Assembly (NCBI RefSeq): GCF_000513955.1
Contig: NZ_KI911328.1
Coordinates: 168,552-232,551, forward strand
DNA length: 64,000 nt
Source: Pseudoxanthomonas suwonensis J47
Lineage (GTDB): Bacteria; Pseudomonadota; Gammaproteobacteria; Xanthomonadales; Xanthomonadaceae
Reading direction: 5' to 3'
Shown: one piece after another, positions 22,815 through 34,501 of the stretch
Layout of the letters: every line of letters begins with the position of its first letter
Position numbering within the stretch: the first letter of the stretch is position 1
Position numbers and translations under genes: made by a program
The notes under the pieces: model-generated
What the model saw: only the letters and a program-made list of their open reading frames with translations
What the model was told of the DNA's origin: nothing
The model's database searches: none

Positions 22815-23908
22815 ATGACCCGTGCCCTCCCCTGGCTGCATCCCGAACGCGTCGCCCTGCTCGAGCGCGGCCTGCGCGAACGCATCCTGGTCATCGACGG
22901 GGCGATGGGCACCATGATCCAGCGCCAGGGCCTGGCCGAGGCCGACTACCGCGGCGAGCGCTTCGCCGAAGGCTACGACGCCCGCCACCACCCGGCCCAC
23001 GAAGACCACGGCCCGCAGTGCGGCCATGACCTCAAAGGCAACAACGACCTGCTGCTGCTCACCCGGCCCGAGGTGATCGCCGGGATCCATGCCGCCTACC
23101 TCGAAGCCGGCGCGGACTTCGTCGAGACCAACACCTTCAACGCGACCTCGGTCAGCCAGGCCGATTACCACCTCGAGCACCTGGTCTACGAGCTCAACCG
23201 CGCCGGCGCGCGCGTCGCCCGCGAGGCCTGCGACGCGGCCGAGGCGCGCACGCCGGACCAGCCGCGCTTCGTGATCGGCGTGCTCGGCCCGACCAGCCGC
23301 ACCGCCTCGATCAGCCCGGACGTCAACGATCCCGGCTTCCGCAACACCAGCTTCGACGAACTGCGCGCGACCTACCGCGAGGCGGTGGAAGGCCTCGTCG
23401 ACGGCGGCGCCGACACGATCATGGTCGAGACCATCTTCGACACGCTCAACGCCAAGGCCGCGCTGTTCGCCATCGAGGAAGTGTTCGACGCCCGCGGGGC
23501 GCGCCTGCCGGTGATGATCTCCGGCACGATCACCGACGCCTCCGGCCGCACCCTGTCCGGGCAGACCGCCGAGGCTTTCCACACCTCGCTGGCCCACGCG
23601 CGGCCGCTGTCGATCGGCCTGAACTGCGCGCTCGGCGCGCGCGAGCTGCGCCCGCACGTGGAGGCGCTCGCCCAGGTCTCGCCGTTCTACGTCAGCGCCC
23701 ATCCCAACGCCGGCCTGCCCAACGCCTTCGGCGGCTACGACGAGACGCCCGGGGAGATGGCCGCCACCCTGCGCGAGTTCGCCGAGGCCGGCCTGCTCAA
23801 CATGGTCGGCGGCTGCTGCGGCACCACCCCCGACCACATCCGCGCCATCGCCGAGGCCGTGCGCGGGCTGCCGCCGCGGATCCCGGCAGGCGCACTGGAG
23901 CAGGCCGC

Positions 23909-23912
<4 letters not shown>
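22815..23912 (+). CDS. metH: Methionine synthase, homocysteine-binding module (MetH N-terminal half)
   Basis: 365 residues corresponding to the first domain of cobalamin-dependent methionine synthase. It opens [18 protein letters not shown] and has the zinc-site cysteines in [11 protein letters not shown] (about residue 272) and [14 protein letters not shown] (about 336-337). This module binds and activates homocysteine. The missing folate, cobalamin and reactivation domains are encoded by the next gene, whose ATG overlaps this stop (ATGA, 23909-23912). The split is therefore a stable two-gene arrangement known in Xanthomonadaceae and not a frameshift. Confidence 0.94.
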
Positions 23913-26593
<2,681 letters not shown>

Positions 26594-26647
26594 CGGCCAG
26601 CGCCTGCTGTCGACCGGCTCCGCCGCGGGCCCCGCGGAGGCCGTGCG

Positions 26648-27547
26648 GTGAGGGTGCTGGTCACCGGCAGTGCCGGCCGCGTCGGCCGCGCGATCCATGT
26701 CGCGCTGGCCCGCGCCGGGCACGAGGTGACCGGCATCGACACCACGCCCTGCTCGACCAGCGAGCACGTTGGCGACTTCACCGATCCGCAGCTGCTCGGC
26801 CGCGCGATGGCTGGCGTCGAGGCGGTCGTCCATACCGCCGCGCTGCACGCACCGCACGTGCCGTACTTTCCCGAGGCGACGTTCCGCCGGAATAACGTCG
26901 ACGGCACGCGGCGCCTGCTCGATGCCGCCACCCGCGCCGGCGTGCGGCGCATCGTGTTCACCAGCACCACCGCGCTGTACGGGGCCGCGGCCACGCCGCC
27001 CGGGCGCGCCGGCTGGGTCGACGAGGCGCTGGAGCCACAGCCGCAGACGGTCTACCACCACACCAAGCTGGAAGCCGAGGCACTGCTGGCCGGCGCCGCG
27101 GCGCAGGGCGGGCCGTCGCTGCGCATCATGCGCATGTCGCGCTGTTTCCCGGAGCCGGTACAGGTCATGGCCGCGTTCCGCCTGCACCGCGGCATCGACG
27201 TGCGCGACGTCGCCGCCGCGCACCTGGCCGCGCTCACCCACGAAGGCCCGGCCGTGGCCCGTTTCGTGGTCTCCGGTGCGACCCCGTTCGAACGCGAGGA
27301 CGCCGCCGGGTTGCTGGCGGATGCGCCGGCGGTACTGGCCCGGCGTGCGCCGGCGCTCCTATCGGCGCTGGCCCTGCGCGGCTGGCTGCCGCCCTCCTCG
27401 ATCGACCGGGTCTACGATCCCGGCCTGGCGATCCGCACCCTGGGCTGGCGCCCGCGCTTCGGTTTCGAGGAGGTCCTCGCCCAGTACGACGCCGGCGTCC
27501 CCGAAGTCCTGCTCTGGCGTGAGGCGCCGCCGGTTCCGCGCGACTGA
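26648..27547 (+). CDS. NAD-dependent epimerase/dehydratase family protein
   Basis: 299 residues, an extended short-chain dehydrogenase fold. The N-terminal Rossmann motif is [16 protein letters not shown] (about residues 5-20), and the catalytic YxxxK appears as YHHTK near residue 138. STTALYGAA supplies the conserved Ser/Thr region. The substrate is probably a nucleotide sugar or similar, but nothing specific can be read. The start is GTG at 26648, 54 bp after metH, so it may be read through from that operon. The C-terminal third lacks the long sugar-binding extension of classic UDP-glucose epimerases. Confidence 0.75.
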   Translation: MRVLVTGSAGRVGRAIHVALARAGHEVTGIDTTPCSTSEHVGDFTDPQLLGRAMAGVEAVVHTAALHAPHVPYFPEATFRRNNVDGTRRLLDAATRAGVRRIVFTSTTALYGAAATPPGRAGWVDEALEPQPQTVYHHTKLEAEALLAGAAAQGGPSLRIMRMSRCFPEPVQVMAAFRLHRGIDVRDVAAAHLAALTHEGPAVARFVVSGATPFEREDAAGLLADAPAVLARRAPALLSALALRGWLPPSSIDRVYDPGLAIRTLGWRPRFGFEEVLAQYDAGVPEVLLWREAPPVPRD

Positions 27548-27695
27548 TCCGGCGGGCCCGGGTGTGGCGCGAGCGGTCCGCGGCGCCCTGCGCCGCGTGC
27601 CGGGCCGCCCACTCCGACACCGCGAAGGCCGCCACCGGGCCACGATCGGACCTTCCTCCCCGGGCGGCCCCTGCCGCCATCCCCGGGCCTCCGCC

Positions 27696-27701
27696 TACAA
27701 T
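27696..27701 (+). promoter_or_regulatory. Candidate -10 (TACAAT) for the SDR gene
   Basis: TACAAT lies 30 bp before the ATG at 27731 at the end of a 183-bp GC-rich spacer. No good -35 is visible. The rest of the spacer holds nothing I can identify. Confidence 0.35.
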
Positions 27702-27730
27702 GGGCGACTTCTTTCACCGGAAACCTTTCG

Positions 27731-28501
27731 ATGCAGCCTGATACCGCCCGCGCCGTCGTCACCGGTGGCGTTTCCGGCCTGGGCCTGGCCGTGGCCCGCA
27801 GGATCGTCGCCGATGGCGGCAAGGTCGCCCTGCTCGACGTCAACGACGCCAAGGGCGCCGAGGCCGTCGCCCTGCTCGGCGAGACCAATGCCCGCTACAT
27901 CCGCACCGACGTCACCGACGAGGCCGGCGTCGCCGCCAACCTCGAAGCCGCGCGCGGATTCCTCGGCGGGCTCAACGTCGCGGTGAACTGCGCCGGCATC
28001 CTCGGCGCCGGCCGCGTGCTCGGCAAGGAAGGCCCGATGCCGCTGGACGGCTTCGCCCGCACGGTGATGGTCAACCTGGTCGGCAGCTTCAACGTGGCCA
28101 AGGCCGCCGCGGCGCTGATGCAGTACAACGAGCCGGGCGGGGACGGCGAGCGCGGCGTGATCGTCAACACCGCCTCGGTCGCCGCCTACGAAGGCCAGAT
28201 CGGCCAGGCCGCGTACTCGGCCTCCAAGGGCGGCGTGGTCGGCATGACCCTGCCCATGGCGCGCGAGCTGGCGCGCTTCGGCATCCGCGTGATGACCGTG
28301 GCCCCGGGCGTGTTCTGGACGCCGATGGTCGACGGCATGCCCGAGAGCGTGCAGCAGTCGCTGGCGGCGACGATCCCGTTCCCGGCCCGCCTCGGCCAGC
28401 CGGACGAATTCGCCGACACCGTCGCCTTCATCCTGCGGACCCGCTACCTCAACGGCGAGACCATCCGCCTCGACGGCGCGACGCGGCTGGCGCCGAAATA
28501 A
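27731..28501 (+). CDS. Short-chain dehydrogenase, 3-hydroxyacyl-CoA dehydrogenase type II-like
   Basis: 256 residues. The cofactor motif [15 protein letters not shown] (about 11-25) and the NCAGI segment are typical classical SDR. The catalytic Ser is in [14 protein letters not shown] and the YxxxK is YSASK (near 160). The overall pattern, including [17 protein letters not shown] and the C-terminal [24 protein letters not shown], matches the HSD17B10-like bacterial 3-hydroxyacyl-CoA dehydrogenases. That would place it in fatty-acid or branched-chain amino-acid oxidation with NAD+. It is a stand-alone gene followed by a repeat region. Confidence 0.88.
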   Translation: MQPDTARAVVTGGVSGLGLAVARRIVADGGKVALLDVNDAKGAEAVALLGETNARYIRTDVTDEAGVAANLEAARGFLGGLNVAVNCAGILGAGRVLGKEGPMPLDGFARTVMVNLVGSFNVAKAAAALMQYNEPGGDGERGVIVNTASVAAYEGQIGQAAYSASKGGVVGMTLPMARELARFGIRVMTVAPGVFWTPMVDGMPESVQQSLAATIPFPARLGQPDEFADTVAFILRTRYLNGETIRLDGATRLAPK

Positions 28502-28505
28502 GAGC

Positions 28506-28631
28506 GGGGATTGGGCATTCGGGATTGGGGATTGGGAGGAGCAAGAGCAGAACCACTCCGGCGCGATCGTCGAATCACGAAGAACCCAGCCCGCACAACG
28601 AATCCCGTATCCCGAATCTCCAATCCCGGAC
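28506..28631. repeat. gggattggg-type inverted repeats between the SDR and efpL genes
   Basis: The gggattggg motif occurs three times in slightly varied form at about 28506-28538. Its reverse complement (atctccaatcccg and neighbours) lies at about 28604-28631. The arms could fold across the whole 137-bp spacer. This is a widespread intergenic repeat type in Xanthomonadaceae and no gene is present. Confidence 0.6.
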
Positions 28632-28638
28632 TTCATCC

Positions 28639-29205
28639 ATGAAAGCCAGTGAAATCAAGAAGGGCAACGTCGTCGAGTACAACAACGGCGTCTACCAGAT
28701 CCGCGACATCGAGCGCAGCTCGCCGCAGGGCCGCGGCGGCAACGTCCGCTACCGTTTCATCATGTACTCCGTGCCCGGTGGCACCAAGCTGGACGCCAGC
28801 TTCGACGCCGACGACAACCTGGTCGAGGTCGAGCTGCTGCGCCGCCAGGCCACCTTCTCGTACAAGGACGGCGACGCCTTCGTGTTCCTCGACGACGAGG
28901 ACTACACCCCCTACACCCTCGATCCGGACGCGATCGGCGACGCCGCCGGCTACATCACCGACGGCCTGGCCGGCTGCTACGTGCAGGTGATCGACGAACA
29001 GCCGGTGGCGCTGCAGCTGCCGCAGCACGTCACCCTGGAAGTGATCGACACCCCGCCGGAACTGAAGGGCGGCACCGCGACCAAGCGCCCGAAGCCGGCC
29101 AAGCTCAGCACCGGCATCGAGATCATGGTCCCGGAGTACATCACCACCGGCGAGAAGATCCTGGTCAACACGACCACCGGCGAGTTCGGCGGCCGCGCTG
29201 ACTGA
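28639..29205 (+). CDS. efpL: Elongation factor P-like protein (YeiP/EfpL subgroup)
   Basis: 188 residues with the three-barrel EF-P fold. Segments [22 protein letters not shown] and [19 protein letters not shown] follow YeiP rather than canonical EF-P. At the tip of the domain I loop this protein has Arg32 ([13 protein letters not shown]), matching the unmodified Arg of EfpL, instead of the lysine that EpmA or deoxyhypusine enzymes modify in EF-P. It should bind the ribosomal E site and relieve stalling at proline and some other motifs. The ATG at 28639 starts [15 protein letters not shown], as in relatives; the frame open upstream lies in the repeat. Confidence 0.92.
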   Translation: MKASEIKKGNVVEYNNGVYQIRDIERSSPQGRGGNVRYRFIMYSVPGGTKLDASFDADDNLVEVELLRRQATFSYKDGDAFVFLDDEDYTPYTLDPDAIGDAAGYITDGLAGCYVQVIDEQPVALQLPQHVTLEVIDTPPELKGGTATKRPKPAKLSTGIEIMVPEYITTGEKILVNTTTGEFGGRAD

Positions 29206-29216
29206 CGTTACCGCGC

Positions 29217-29362
29217 CATAGCCCGGGCAAGCGCAGCGCACCCGGGCGCCAGCGCGCGATGCGCCTCCGTGCCCGCCGCAACGGCGGGCACGCTCCCGCG
29301 ACGGTCCGCCCGCCAGTTCGCTAAGCTCGTAGCCCGGGTAAGCGAAGCGCACCCGGGATCGG
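29217..29362. repeat. Direct repeats and hairpin between convergent genes
   Basis: Two copies of a tagcccggg(c/t)aagcg(c/a)agcgcacccggg element lie at about 29218-29246 and 29331-29359. Between them a 10-bp perfect hairpin (29269-29278 with 29282-29291) could act as a bidirectional terminator for efpL and the DUF4105 gene, though neither side has a T tract. Related copies are the arms of the element at 56630-56740. Confidence 0.6.
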
Positions 29363-29388
29363 ACCCGGATACGACACGTGTGCGCCTG

Positions 29389-31209
29389 CTACGACGGCTC
29401 CCCTGCCAGCTCGCGCAGCCGTTCCCCCAGCAGCTCCAGGTTCCGCTCGGCCCCTTCCAGCGCCGCCCGCCGCCGCGGCGACAGCAGCCCGCGCACGCCT
29501 GTTTCCAGCGCCTGCGCCTGCCGCTCGCGCGCCGCTGCATCGGCAACCGCGCGCCGTTCCAGCACCTCGCGTTCCTCGGCCTGCGGCAGGCCGTAACCGG
29601 GCACGCCGTCCAGCCAGGAGGCCGGGCGACTGAAGGCTCCACCCAGGCGCAGGAATTCGCGCAGCGCCTCCGCCACATCGCCTGCGCCAGCAAGCGCCTT
29701 GGGCTCGTCCAGCCAGCGCCGCTTGAGCTCGTCGCGCGCCAGCGCTTCCTCGCGGCGTACCGCCGCCGATTCCAGCACCAGCAGGGCCGCGGCGGCCCGC
29801 AGGCCGGCACGCGGCAGCACCACGCGACGGGCTTCCGGATCCAGTTCCAGCCAGGCCGCTGCGTCGGCCTGCGGCGTGGCAAGTTCCTCGCGCACCACGG
29901 CGTACATCCCGTCGTACGTCGCATTGGCCGGGGCGAAGTAATAGCCCAGGCGCACCCGGTCTTCCGGGGCGGCGGGGATAGCCGCCTCGTCCGTCGCGCC
30001 GGACCGGCGCAGCCGCGCCAACAGCCCTTTCGGGGTGATGCTTTGCAGGTCCATCGCGGCCAGCCGCGGCACTGCGTCGTGCAGCAGCCTCCAGGTTTCC
30101 ACCGCGCAGTTGTTGCCGACGAAGAAGTAGCGCCCGTCGTAGTTCCAGTGCAGCTGCGCCGCGCGCGCGGCCAGTGCCTCGATCTCGTCGCGTTCCAGGT
30201 CCAGCGGCACCGAGCGCAGCCCGCGCAGTTCGACCTTCGTGTACTCGTCGACCACCTGCCCCAGCGGCAGGGCGAACAGCCGCGACGGATACGACCCGGT
30301 CAGCCCGCGCCAGCTGGAGATCTGCACGTCGTCGACGAAAGCGCGGAACGACAGCACCAGGTGGTGCTGCAGGTCCAGCCGGCAATCCGGCCCGCGCGGC
30401 CGTCCCGGCGCGCACACCACCAGCCGCAGCATGCTGTGGCCCCAGCGGCTCATCGGCCGCTCATTGCCTTCGGCCAGCAGGTAGTCGACGGCGTGGATGC
30501 GCGCCGGGTCCACCAGCTCCGGCCCGGCACCACCACGTACCGCGTCGCGTACGAACGGCAGGCCCGGTGCGCAATCCGCGCGCGGCATGGTGGTACCGAA
30601 GTTCGCGTCGAAGTACGCGGCCAGCGCCGGGCGTCGGCAGGGATACTGCGGATCGAGCAGGTAGTGCTCGAGGTTCACCGCCACGTATTCGCGCGGCGAC
30701 CGGAGTTCGTAGGGATCCGGGCTGCGGTCGCGGAAGTCGTTGCGCCCACGGCGACCGGGACGCCATGCAGCTTCCTGCCAGCCGGCCAGGTCGAGCAGGC
30801 GCGGATCGCGCGACAGCCGGCCGGAGCGGCTGCGGTCGTACAGATGGGCCAGTTCGTGGAGCATCGCGGCCAGGGCGGCGCGGGTGGCCGTGTCGTCGGC
30901 GTCGGCCGGAGCGGGCCGCGCCATCCATGCCTGCAGCAGCTCGCGCCGCAGGCCGATGCGCCATGCATGCGCGCGGCCATGCACGCCCTCGGGCAGGTCA
31001 TCGCGCCAGGCGAAGTCGATCGGATGGTCCAGCGCCTGTGCCCAGGCGGTGGGCAGCCGCGAGGTGGCCTCATCGAGCAACTGCCGCGTGGCCGCGGCTT
31101 CCGGCGGCGGCATGCCCTCGTCCAGGCGGAACACAGGCGCGGCCCGTGCCACCGGGAGCAGGGTCCCGGCGGAGAACAGCACGGCGGCCAGGCACCGCCA
31201 CGGACGCAT
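29389..31209 (-). CDS. Secreted DUF4105 (Lnb-like) protein with an N-terminal HExxH-type motif
   Basis: 606 residues with a signal peptide (MRPWRCLAAVLFSAGTLLPVARA). Residues of about 25-230 contain MLHELAHLYD near 118, an HExxH-like zinc motif. Residues of about 240-420 match the DUF4105 core with RWGHSMLRLVVCAPG and a conserved Cys in FFVGNNCAVETWRLLHD. This is the His/Cys arrangement of a papain-like fold that includes Lnb lipoprotein N-acyltransferases. The C-terminus is a helical region rich in Glu/Arg. It is likely periplasmic, but neither peptidase nor acyltransferase activity is proven from sequence. A DUF2388 gene lies 11 bp upstream in the same operon, as in pseudomonads. Confidence 0.82.
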   Translation of the reverse strand: MRPWRCLAAVLFSAGTLLPVARAAPVFRLDEGMPPPEAAATRQLLDEATSRLPTAWAQALDHPIDFAWRDDLPEGVHGRAHAWRIGLRRELLQAWMARPAPADADDTATRAALAAMLHELAHLYDRSRSGRLSRDPRLLDLAGWQEAAWRPGRRGRNDFRDRSPDPYELRSPREYVAVNLEHYLLDPQYPCRRPALAAYFDANFGTTMPRADCAPGLPFVRDAVRGGAGPELVDPARIHAVDYLLAEGNERPMSRWGHSMLRLVVCAPGRPRGPDCRLDLQHHLVLSFRAFVDDVQISSWRGLTGSYPSRLFALPLGQVVDEYTKVELRGLRSVPLDLERDEIEALAARAAQLHWNYDGRYFFVGNNCAVETWRLLHDAVPRLAAMDLQSITPKGLLARLRRSGATDEAAIPAAPEDRVRLGYYFAPANATYDGMYAVVREELATPQADAAAWLELDPEARRVVLPRAGLRAAAALLVLESAAVRREEALARDELKRRWLDEPKALAGAGDVAEALREFLRLGGAFSRPASWLDGVPGYGLPQAEEREVLERRAVADAAARERQAQALETGVRGLLSPRRRAALEGAERNLELLGERLRELAGEPS

Positions 31210-31220
31210 GGATCGCGCGC

Positions 31221-31532
31221 TCAGTCCTGCGCGAGGACGCGGCGGGCCAGCGCCAGGTCGCTGGCCCGGACGGCCGAAGGATCGCGCTCGCGCATCACCC
31301 GCAGCGCCGCCTCGAGGCGTGCGCTGCGCAGGCGGCCGTCGCTGGCGACGAAACCGGCGGCGTCCTCGCGCGCCTCGCGCACCAGCTTGTCGTCGCCGGA
31401 GGTGCTGCCGGAGGACGCCGAGGAGCCGGCCGAGGACGCGCCCGCCGAGGTGCCGGCGAAACTCGCGGCCAGCGCGTGGGAAGCGGCGATGCCGAGCAGG
31501 ACCAGGGTGGCGGTGAGCAGGTAGTGCTTCAT
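31221..31532 (-). CDS. DUF2388 small periplasmic protein
   Basis: 103 residues with a cleavable signal peptide (MKHYLLTATLVLLGIAASHALA). A low-complexity Ser/Gly/Ala stretch follows (about 24-43), and then a DUF2388-type domain, DDKLVREAREDAAGFVASDGRLRSARLEAALRVMR cut here by context into recognisable blocks such as AAGFVASDGRLRSA and ARRVLAQD at the end. Function unknown. It precedes the DUF4105 gene by 11 bp, so the two are probably co-expressed. Start moved to ATG 31532, which begins the signal peptide. Confidence 0.8.
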   Translation of the reverse strand: MKHYLLTATLVLLGIAASHALAASFAGTSAGASSAGSSASSGSTSGDDKLVREAREDAAGFVASDGRLRSARLEAALRVMRERDPSAVRASDLALARRVLAQD

Positions 31533-31608
31533 CGTTCTGCAGGCTGTTGGGGCCGCGGCGCGGCGGAGCCCCAAGACTAACCGCAGCCGCCCGCGCGTTT
31601 CCGCGCGC

Positions 31609-32994
31609 TCAGTCGAAAAGCTTGCCCGGATTCAGGATCCCGTTGGGATCGAACACCTGCCTGACCCCGCGCATCAGGGCGATCTCCGCCTCGCTGCGGG
31701 TGCTGCCCAGGTAGGGCTTCTTGACCAGGCCGATACCGTGTTCGGCGGAGATGCTGCCGCCATGCTTCTGCAGCGCCTGCGCCAGCAGCCTGGTCACGTG
31801 CTCGCACTGGGCGACGAAATCCGCGTCGGTGGCGTCGTCGGGCTTGAGCACGTTGATGTGCAGGTTGCCGTCGCCGATGTGGCCGAACCAGACCACGTCG
31901 AAGTGCGGATAGGCCTCGCCCAGCAGCGCCTGGGTCTCGGCCAGGAACGCCGGCATCGCCGAGATCCGCACCGACACGTCGTTCTTGTAGGGCTTGTACC
32001 TGGCCACCGCCTCGGTGATGCCCTCGCGCAGGCGCCAGATCTGCTGCGCCTGGGCCTCGGACTGGCTGATCACGCCGTCGGCCACCCAGCCCTGCTCCAT
32101 GCAGTGCTCGAACGCGGCCATCGCGGCCGCCTCGGTGGCCTCGTCGTTGCTGGCGAACTCGGTGACCACGTAGAACGGATACTCGTCCTCCAGCGGCTTC
32201 TGCGCGCCGTGGGCCAGCACGTGGCGCAGCGCGCGGTCGGTGAAGAACTCGAAGGCCTCCAGCTGCAAGCGGCCACGGAACTCGGCGAACACCTGCATCA
32301 GCACCTCGAACGAGGGCAGCGCCAGCAGCATGACGTTGGTCGGCGGCGGCGGGTCGGTCAGGCGCAAGGTCGCCTCGACGATGATGCCGAGGGTGCCTTC
32401 CGAGCCGATCATCAGCTGCCGGAAGTCGTAGCCGCTGGAATTCTTGACCAGGGCGCGGTTGAGCCGCAGCACCTCGCCGGCGCCGGTGACCACGGTCAGG
32501 CCGGCGATCCATTCGCGGGTATTGCCGTAGCGGATCACGCGGATGCCGCCGGCATTGGTGGCGATGTTGCCGCCGATCGAGCACGAGCCGCGCGCGGCGA
32601 AGTCGACCGGATAGACCAGGCCATGCTCGGCCGCGGCGTTGTGCACGGCTTCCAGCGGCATGCCCGCCTGCACGGTGAGGATGCGGTCGACCGGATCGAA
32701 CTCCAGCACCTTGTTCATCCGCTCCAGGCTCAGCACCAGTTCGCCATTGGCGGCCACCGCACCGCCGGACAGGCCGGTGCGGCCGCCGGAGGGGACGATC
32801 GCGACCTTGTGGCGGTTGGCCCAGCGGACCACAACCTGCACTTCCTCTAGCGAGCCCGGCAGGGCGATCGCCAGCGGCGCCGGGGTCCAGCGCCGGGTCC
32901 AGTCGCGGCCATAGTGCTCGAGGTCGGCCGGATCGGTCTTCAGGCGCAGGTCGGGCGCCGACTGCAGCAGGTCGGCGAGGCGGGGATCGGTCAT
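31609..32994 (-). CDS. D-2-hydroxyglutarate dehydrogenase (FAD-binding, GlcD/D2HGDH family)
   Basis: 461 residues. The PCMH-type FAD domain has PSGGRTGLSGGAVA (about residues 70-83) and SIGGNIATNAGGIRVIRYGNTREW. The C-terminal FAD-linked oxidase domain has the metal-site histidines in WFGHIGDGNLHINVL and ISAEHGIGLVKKPYL. These are the features of bacterial D-2-hydroxyglutarate and D-lactate dehydrogenases. It is divergent from serA. SerA enzymes form D-2-hydroxyglutarate as a by-product, and D2HGDH recycles it in pseudomonads, so this assignment is favoured over D-lactate dehydrogenase. Electrons likely go to ETF. Confidence 0.85.
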   Translation of the reverse strand: MTDPRLADLLQSAPDLRLKTDPADLEHYGRDWTRRWTPAPLAIALPGSLEEVQVVVRWANRHKVAIVPSGGRTGLSGGAVAANGELVLSLERMNKVLEFDPVDRILTVQAGMPLEAVHNAAAEHGLVYPVDFAARGSCSIGGNIATNAGGIRVIRYGNTREWIAGLTVVTGAGEVLRLNRALVKNSSGYDFRQLMIGSEGTLGIIVEATLRLTDPPPPTNVMLLALPSFEVLMQVFAEFRGRLQLEAFEFFTDRALRHVLAHGAQKPLEDEYPFYVVTEFASNDEATEAAAMAAFEHCMEQGWVADGVISQSEAQAQQIWRLREGITEAVARYKPYKNDVSVRISAMPAFLAETQALLGEAYPHFDVVWFGHIGDGNLHINVLKPDDATDADFVAQCEHVTRLLAQALQKHGGSISAEHGIGLVKKPYLGSTRSEAEIALMRGVRQVFDPNGILNPGKLFD

Positions 32995-33252
32995 GGGGGC
33001 GGTGTGGCAGGACGTGCGGGAGCCTGCAAGCGTGCCAGTACGGGGCCGGTCGCGTCCAGCATGGGGGGCGCCACAGAGGCACGCTCTGCCGCCCTCCCCA
33101 GGCGCCTGTTTCAGCGGCAACTTTTGCCCGCGCAAGTCGTCGCGCAGGCGTCCGCCGCTGTTGCGCGAAACAGCATGACGCACTGCGGCAAAAGAGGTGG
33201 GCTTCTGGCATAGTTGTGGGCTCCCGACCCCACTTTCCCGGAAGCAGCGCGC

Positions 33253-34494
33253 ATGTCGCCCAAGAAGACCTCCTTCCCGAAATCGGATATCCGCGTGCTG
33301 CTGCTGGAGGGCGTCAGCCAGACCGCGGTGGAGACCTTCCGGGCGGCGGGCTACAGCCAGATCGAGTTCCACGAGAAGTCGCTGCCCGAGGACGAGCTGA
33401 AGAAGCGTATCGCCGAGGCGCACATCGTCGGCATCCGCTCGCGCACCCAGCTCACCACCGACGTGCTCGCCGAGGCCAAGCGCCTGATCGCGATCGGCTG
33501 CTTCTGCATCGGCACCAACCAGGTCGACCTGGAGACCGCCGAGCTGGCCGGCATCCCGGTGTTCAACGCGCCCTACTCCAACACCCGCTCGGTCGCCGAG
33601 CTGGTGGTCGCGCAGGCGGTGATGCTGATGCGCGGCATCCCGCAGAAGAACGCCGAATGCCACCGCGGCGGCTGGTCCAAGTCGGCCGCCGGCAGCCACG
33701 AGGCGCGCGGCAAGACCCTGGGCATCATCGGCTACGGCCACATCGGCACCCAGGTCGGCGTGCTCGCCGAGGCGCTGGGCATGAACGTGATCTTCCACGA
33801 CATCGAGACCAAGCTCTCGCTGGGCAACGCGCGTCCGGCGCAGAGCCTGGAGGACCTGCTCGAGCGTTCCGACATCGTCACCCTGCACGTGCCGGAGACC
33901 CCGGCGACGAAGAACATGTTCGGCGCCACGCAGATCGCGGCGATGAAGCGCGGCGCGCACCTGATCAACGCCTCGCGCGGCACCGTGGTCGACATCGACG
34001 CGTTGGCCACCGCGCTGGAATCGGGCCACGTCGGCGGCGCGGCGGTGGACGTGTTCCCGGTCGAGCCCAAGGGCAACAACGATCCGTTCGTCTCGCCGCT
34101 GACCCGCTTCGACAACGTGATCCTGACCCCGCACATCGGCGGCAGCACGCTGGAGGCGCAGGAGAACATCGGCGTCGAAGTGGCGGCCAAGCTGGTCCGT
34201 TACAGCGACAACGGCAGCACCCTGTCGGCGGTGAACTTCCCCGAAGTCACCCTGCCGGAGCACGAGGACAGCCTGCGCCTGCTGCACATCCACCGCAACG
34301 TGCCGGGCGTGCTGTCGAAGATCAACGAGATCTTCAGCCGCCACGCGCTCAACATCGACGGCCAGTTCCTGCGCACCGACCCGAAGGTCGGCTACGTGGT
34401 GATCGACGTGGCCGCCAACGAGGCCCAGGGCGCGCTGCTGCGCGAGGAGCTGGCGGCGATCCCGGGCACGCTGCGCACCCGCGTCCTGTACTGA
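33253..34494 (+). CDS. serA: D-3-phosphoglycerate dehydrogenase
   Basis: 413 residues, the E. coli-type enzyme with a C-terminal ACT domain. The NAD fold carries LGIIGYGHIGTQVGVLAEALGM (about 160-180). The catalytic Arg and His are in NASRGTVVDIDAL and LTPHIGGSTLEAQENIG. The ACT domain (about 340-413, LLHIHRNVPGVLSKINEIFS) normally mediates serine feedback inhibition. It catalyses the first step of serine synthesis from 3-phosphoglycerate. The start at 33253 gives the expected MSPKKTSFPKSDIRVLLLEG. It is divergent from the D-2-hydroxyglutarate dehydrogenase across a 258-bp spacer. Confidence 0.96.
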   Translation: MSPKKTSFPKSDIRVLLLEGVSQTAVETFRAAGYSQIEFHEKSLPEDELKKRIAEAHIVGIRSRTQLTTDVLAEAKRLIAIGCFCIGTNQVDLETAELAGIPVFNAPYSNTRSVAELVVAQAVMLMRGIPQKNAECHRGGWSKSAAGSHEARGKTLGIIGYGHIGTQVGVLAEALGMNVIFHDIETKLSLGNARPAQSLEDLLERSDIVTLHVPETPATKNMFGATQIAAMKRGAHLINASRGTVVDIDALATALESGHVGGAAVDVFPVEPKGNNDPFVSPLTRFDNVILTPHIGGSTLEAQENIGVEVAAKLVRYSDNGSTLSAVNFPEVTLPEHEDSLRLLHIHRNVPGVLSKINEIFSRHALNIDGQFLRTDPKVGYVVIDVAANEAQGALLREELAAIPGTLRTRVLY

Positions 34495-34501
34495 CGCCGG
34501 C

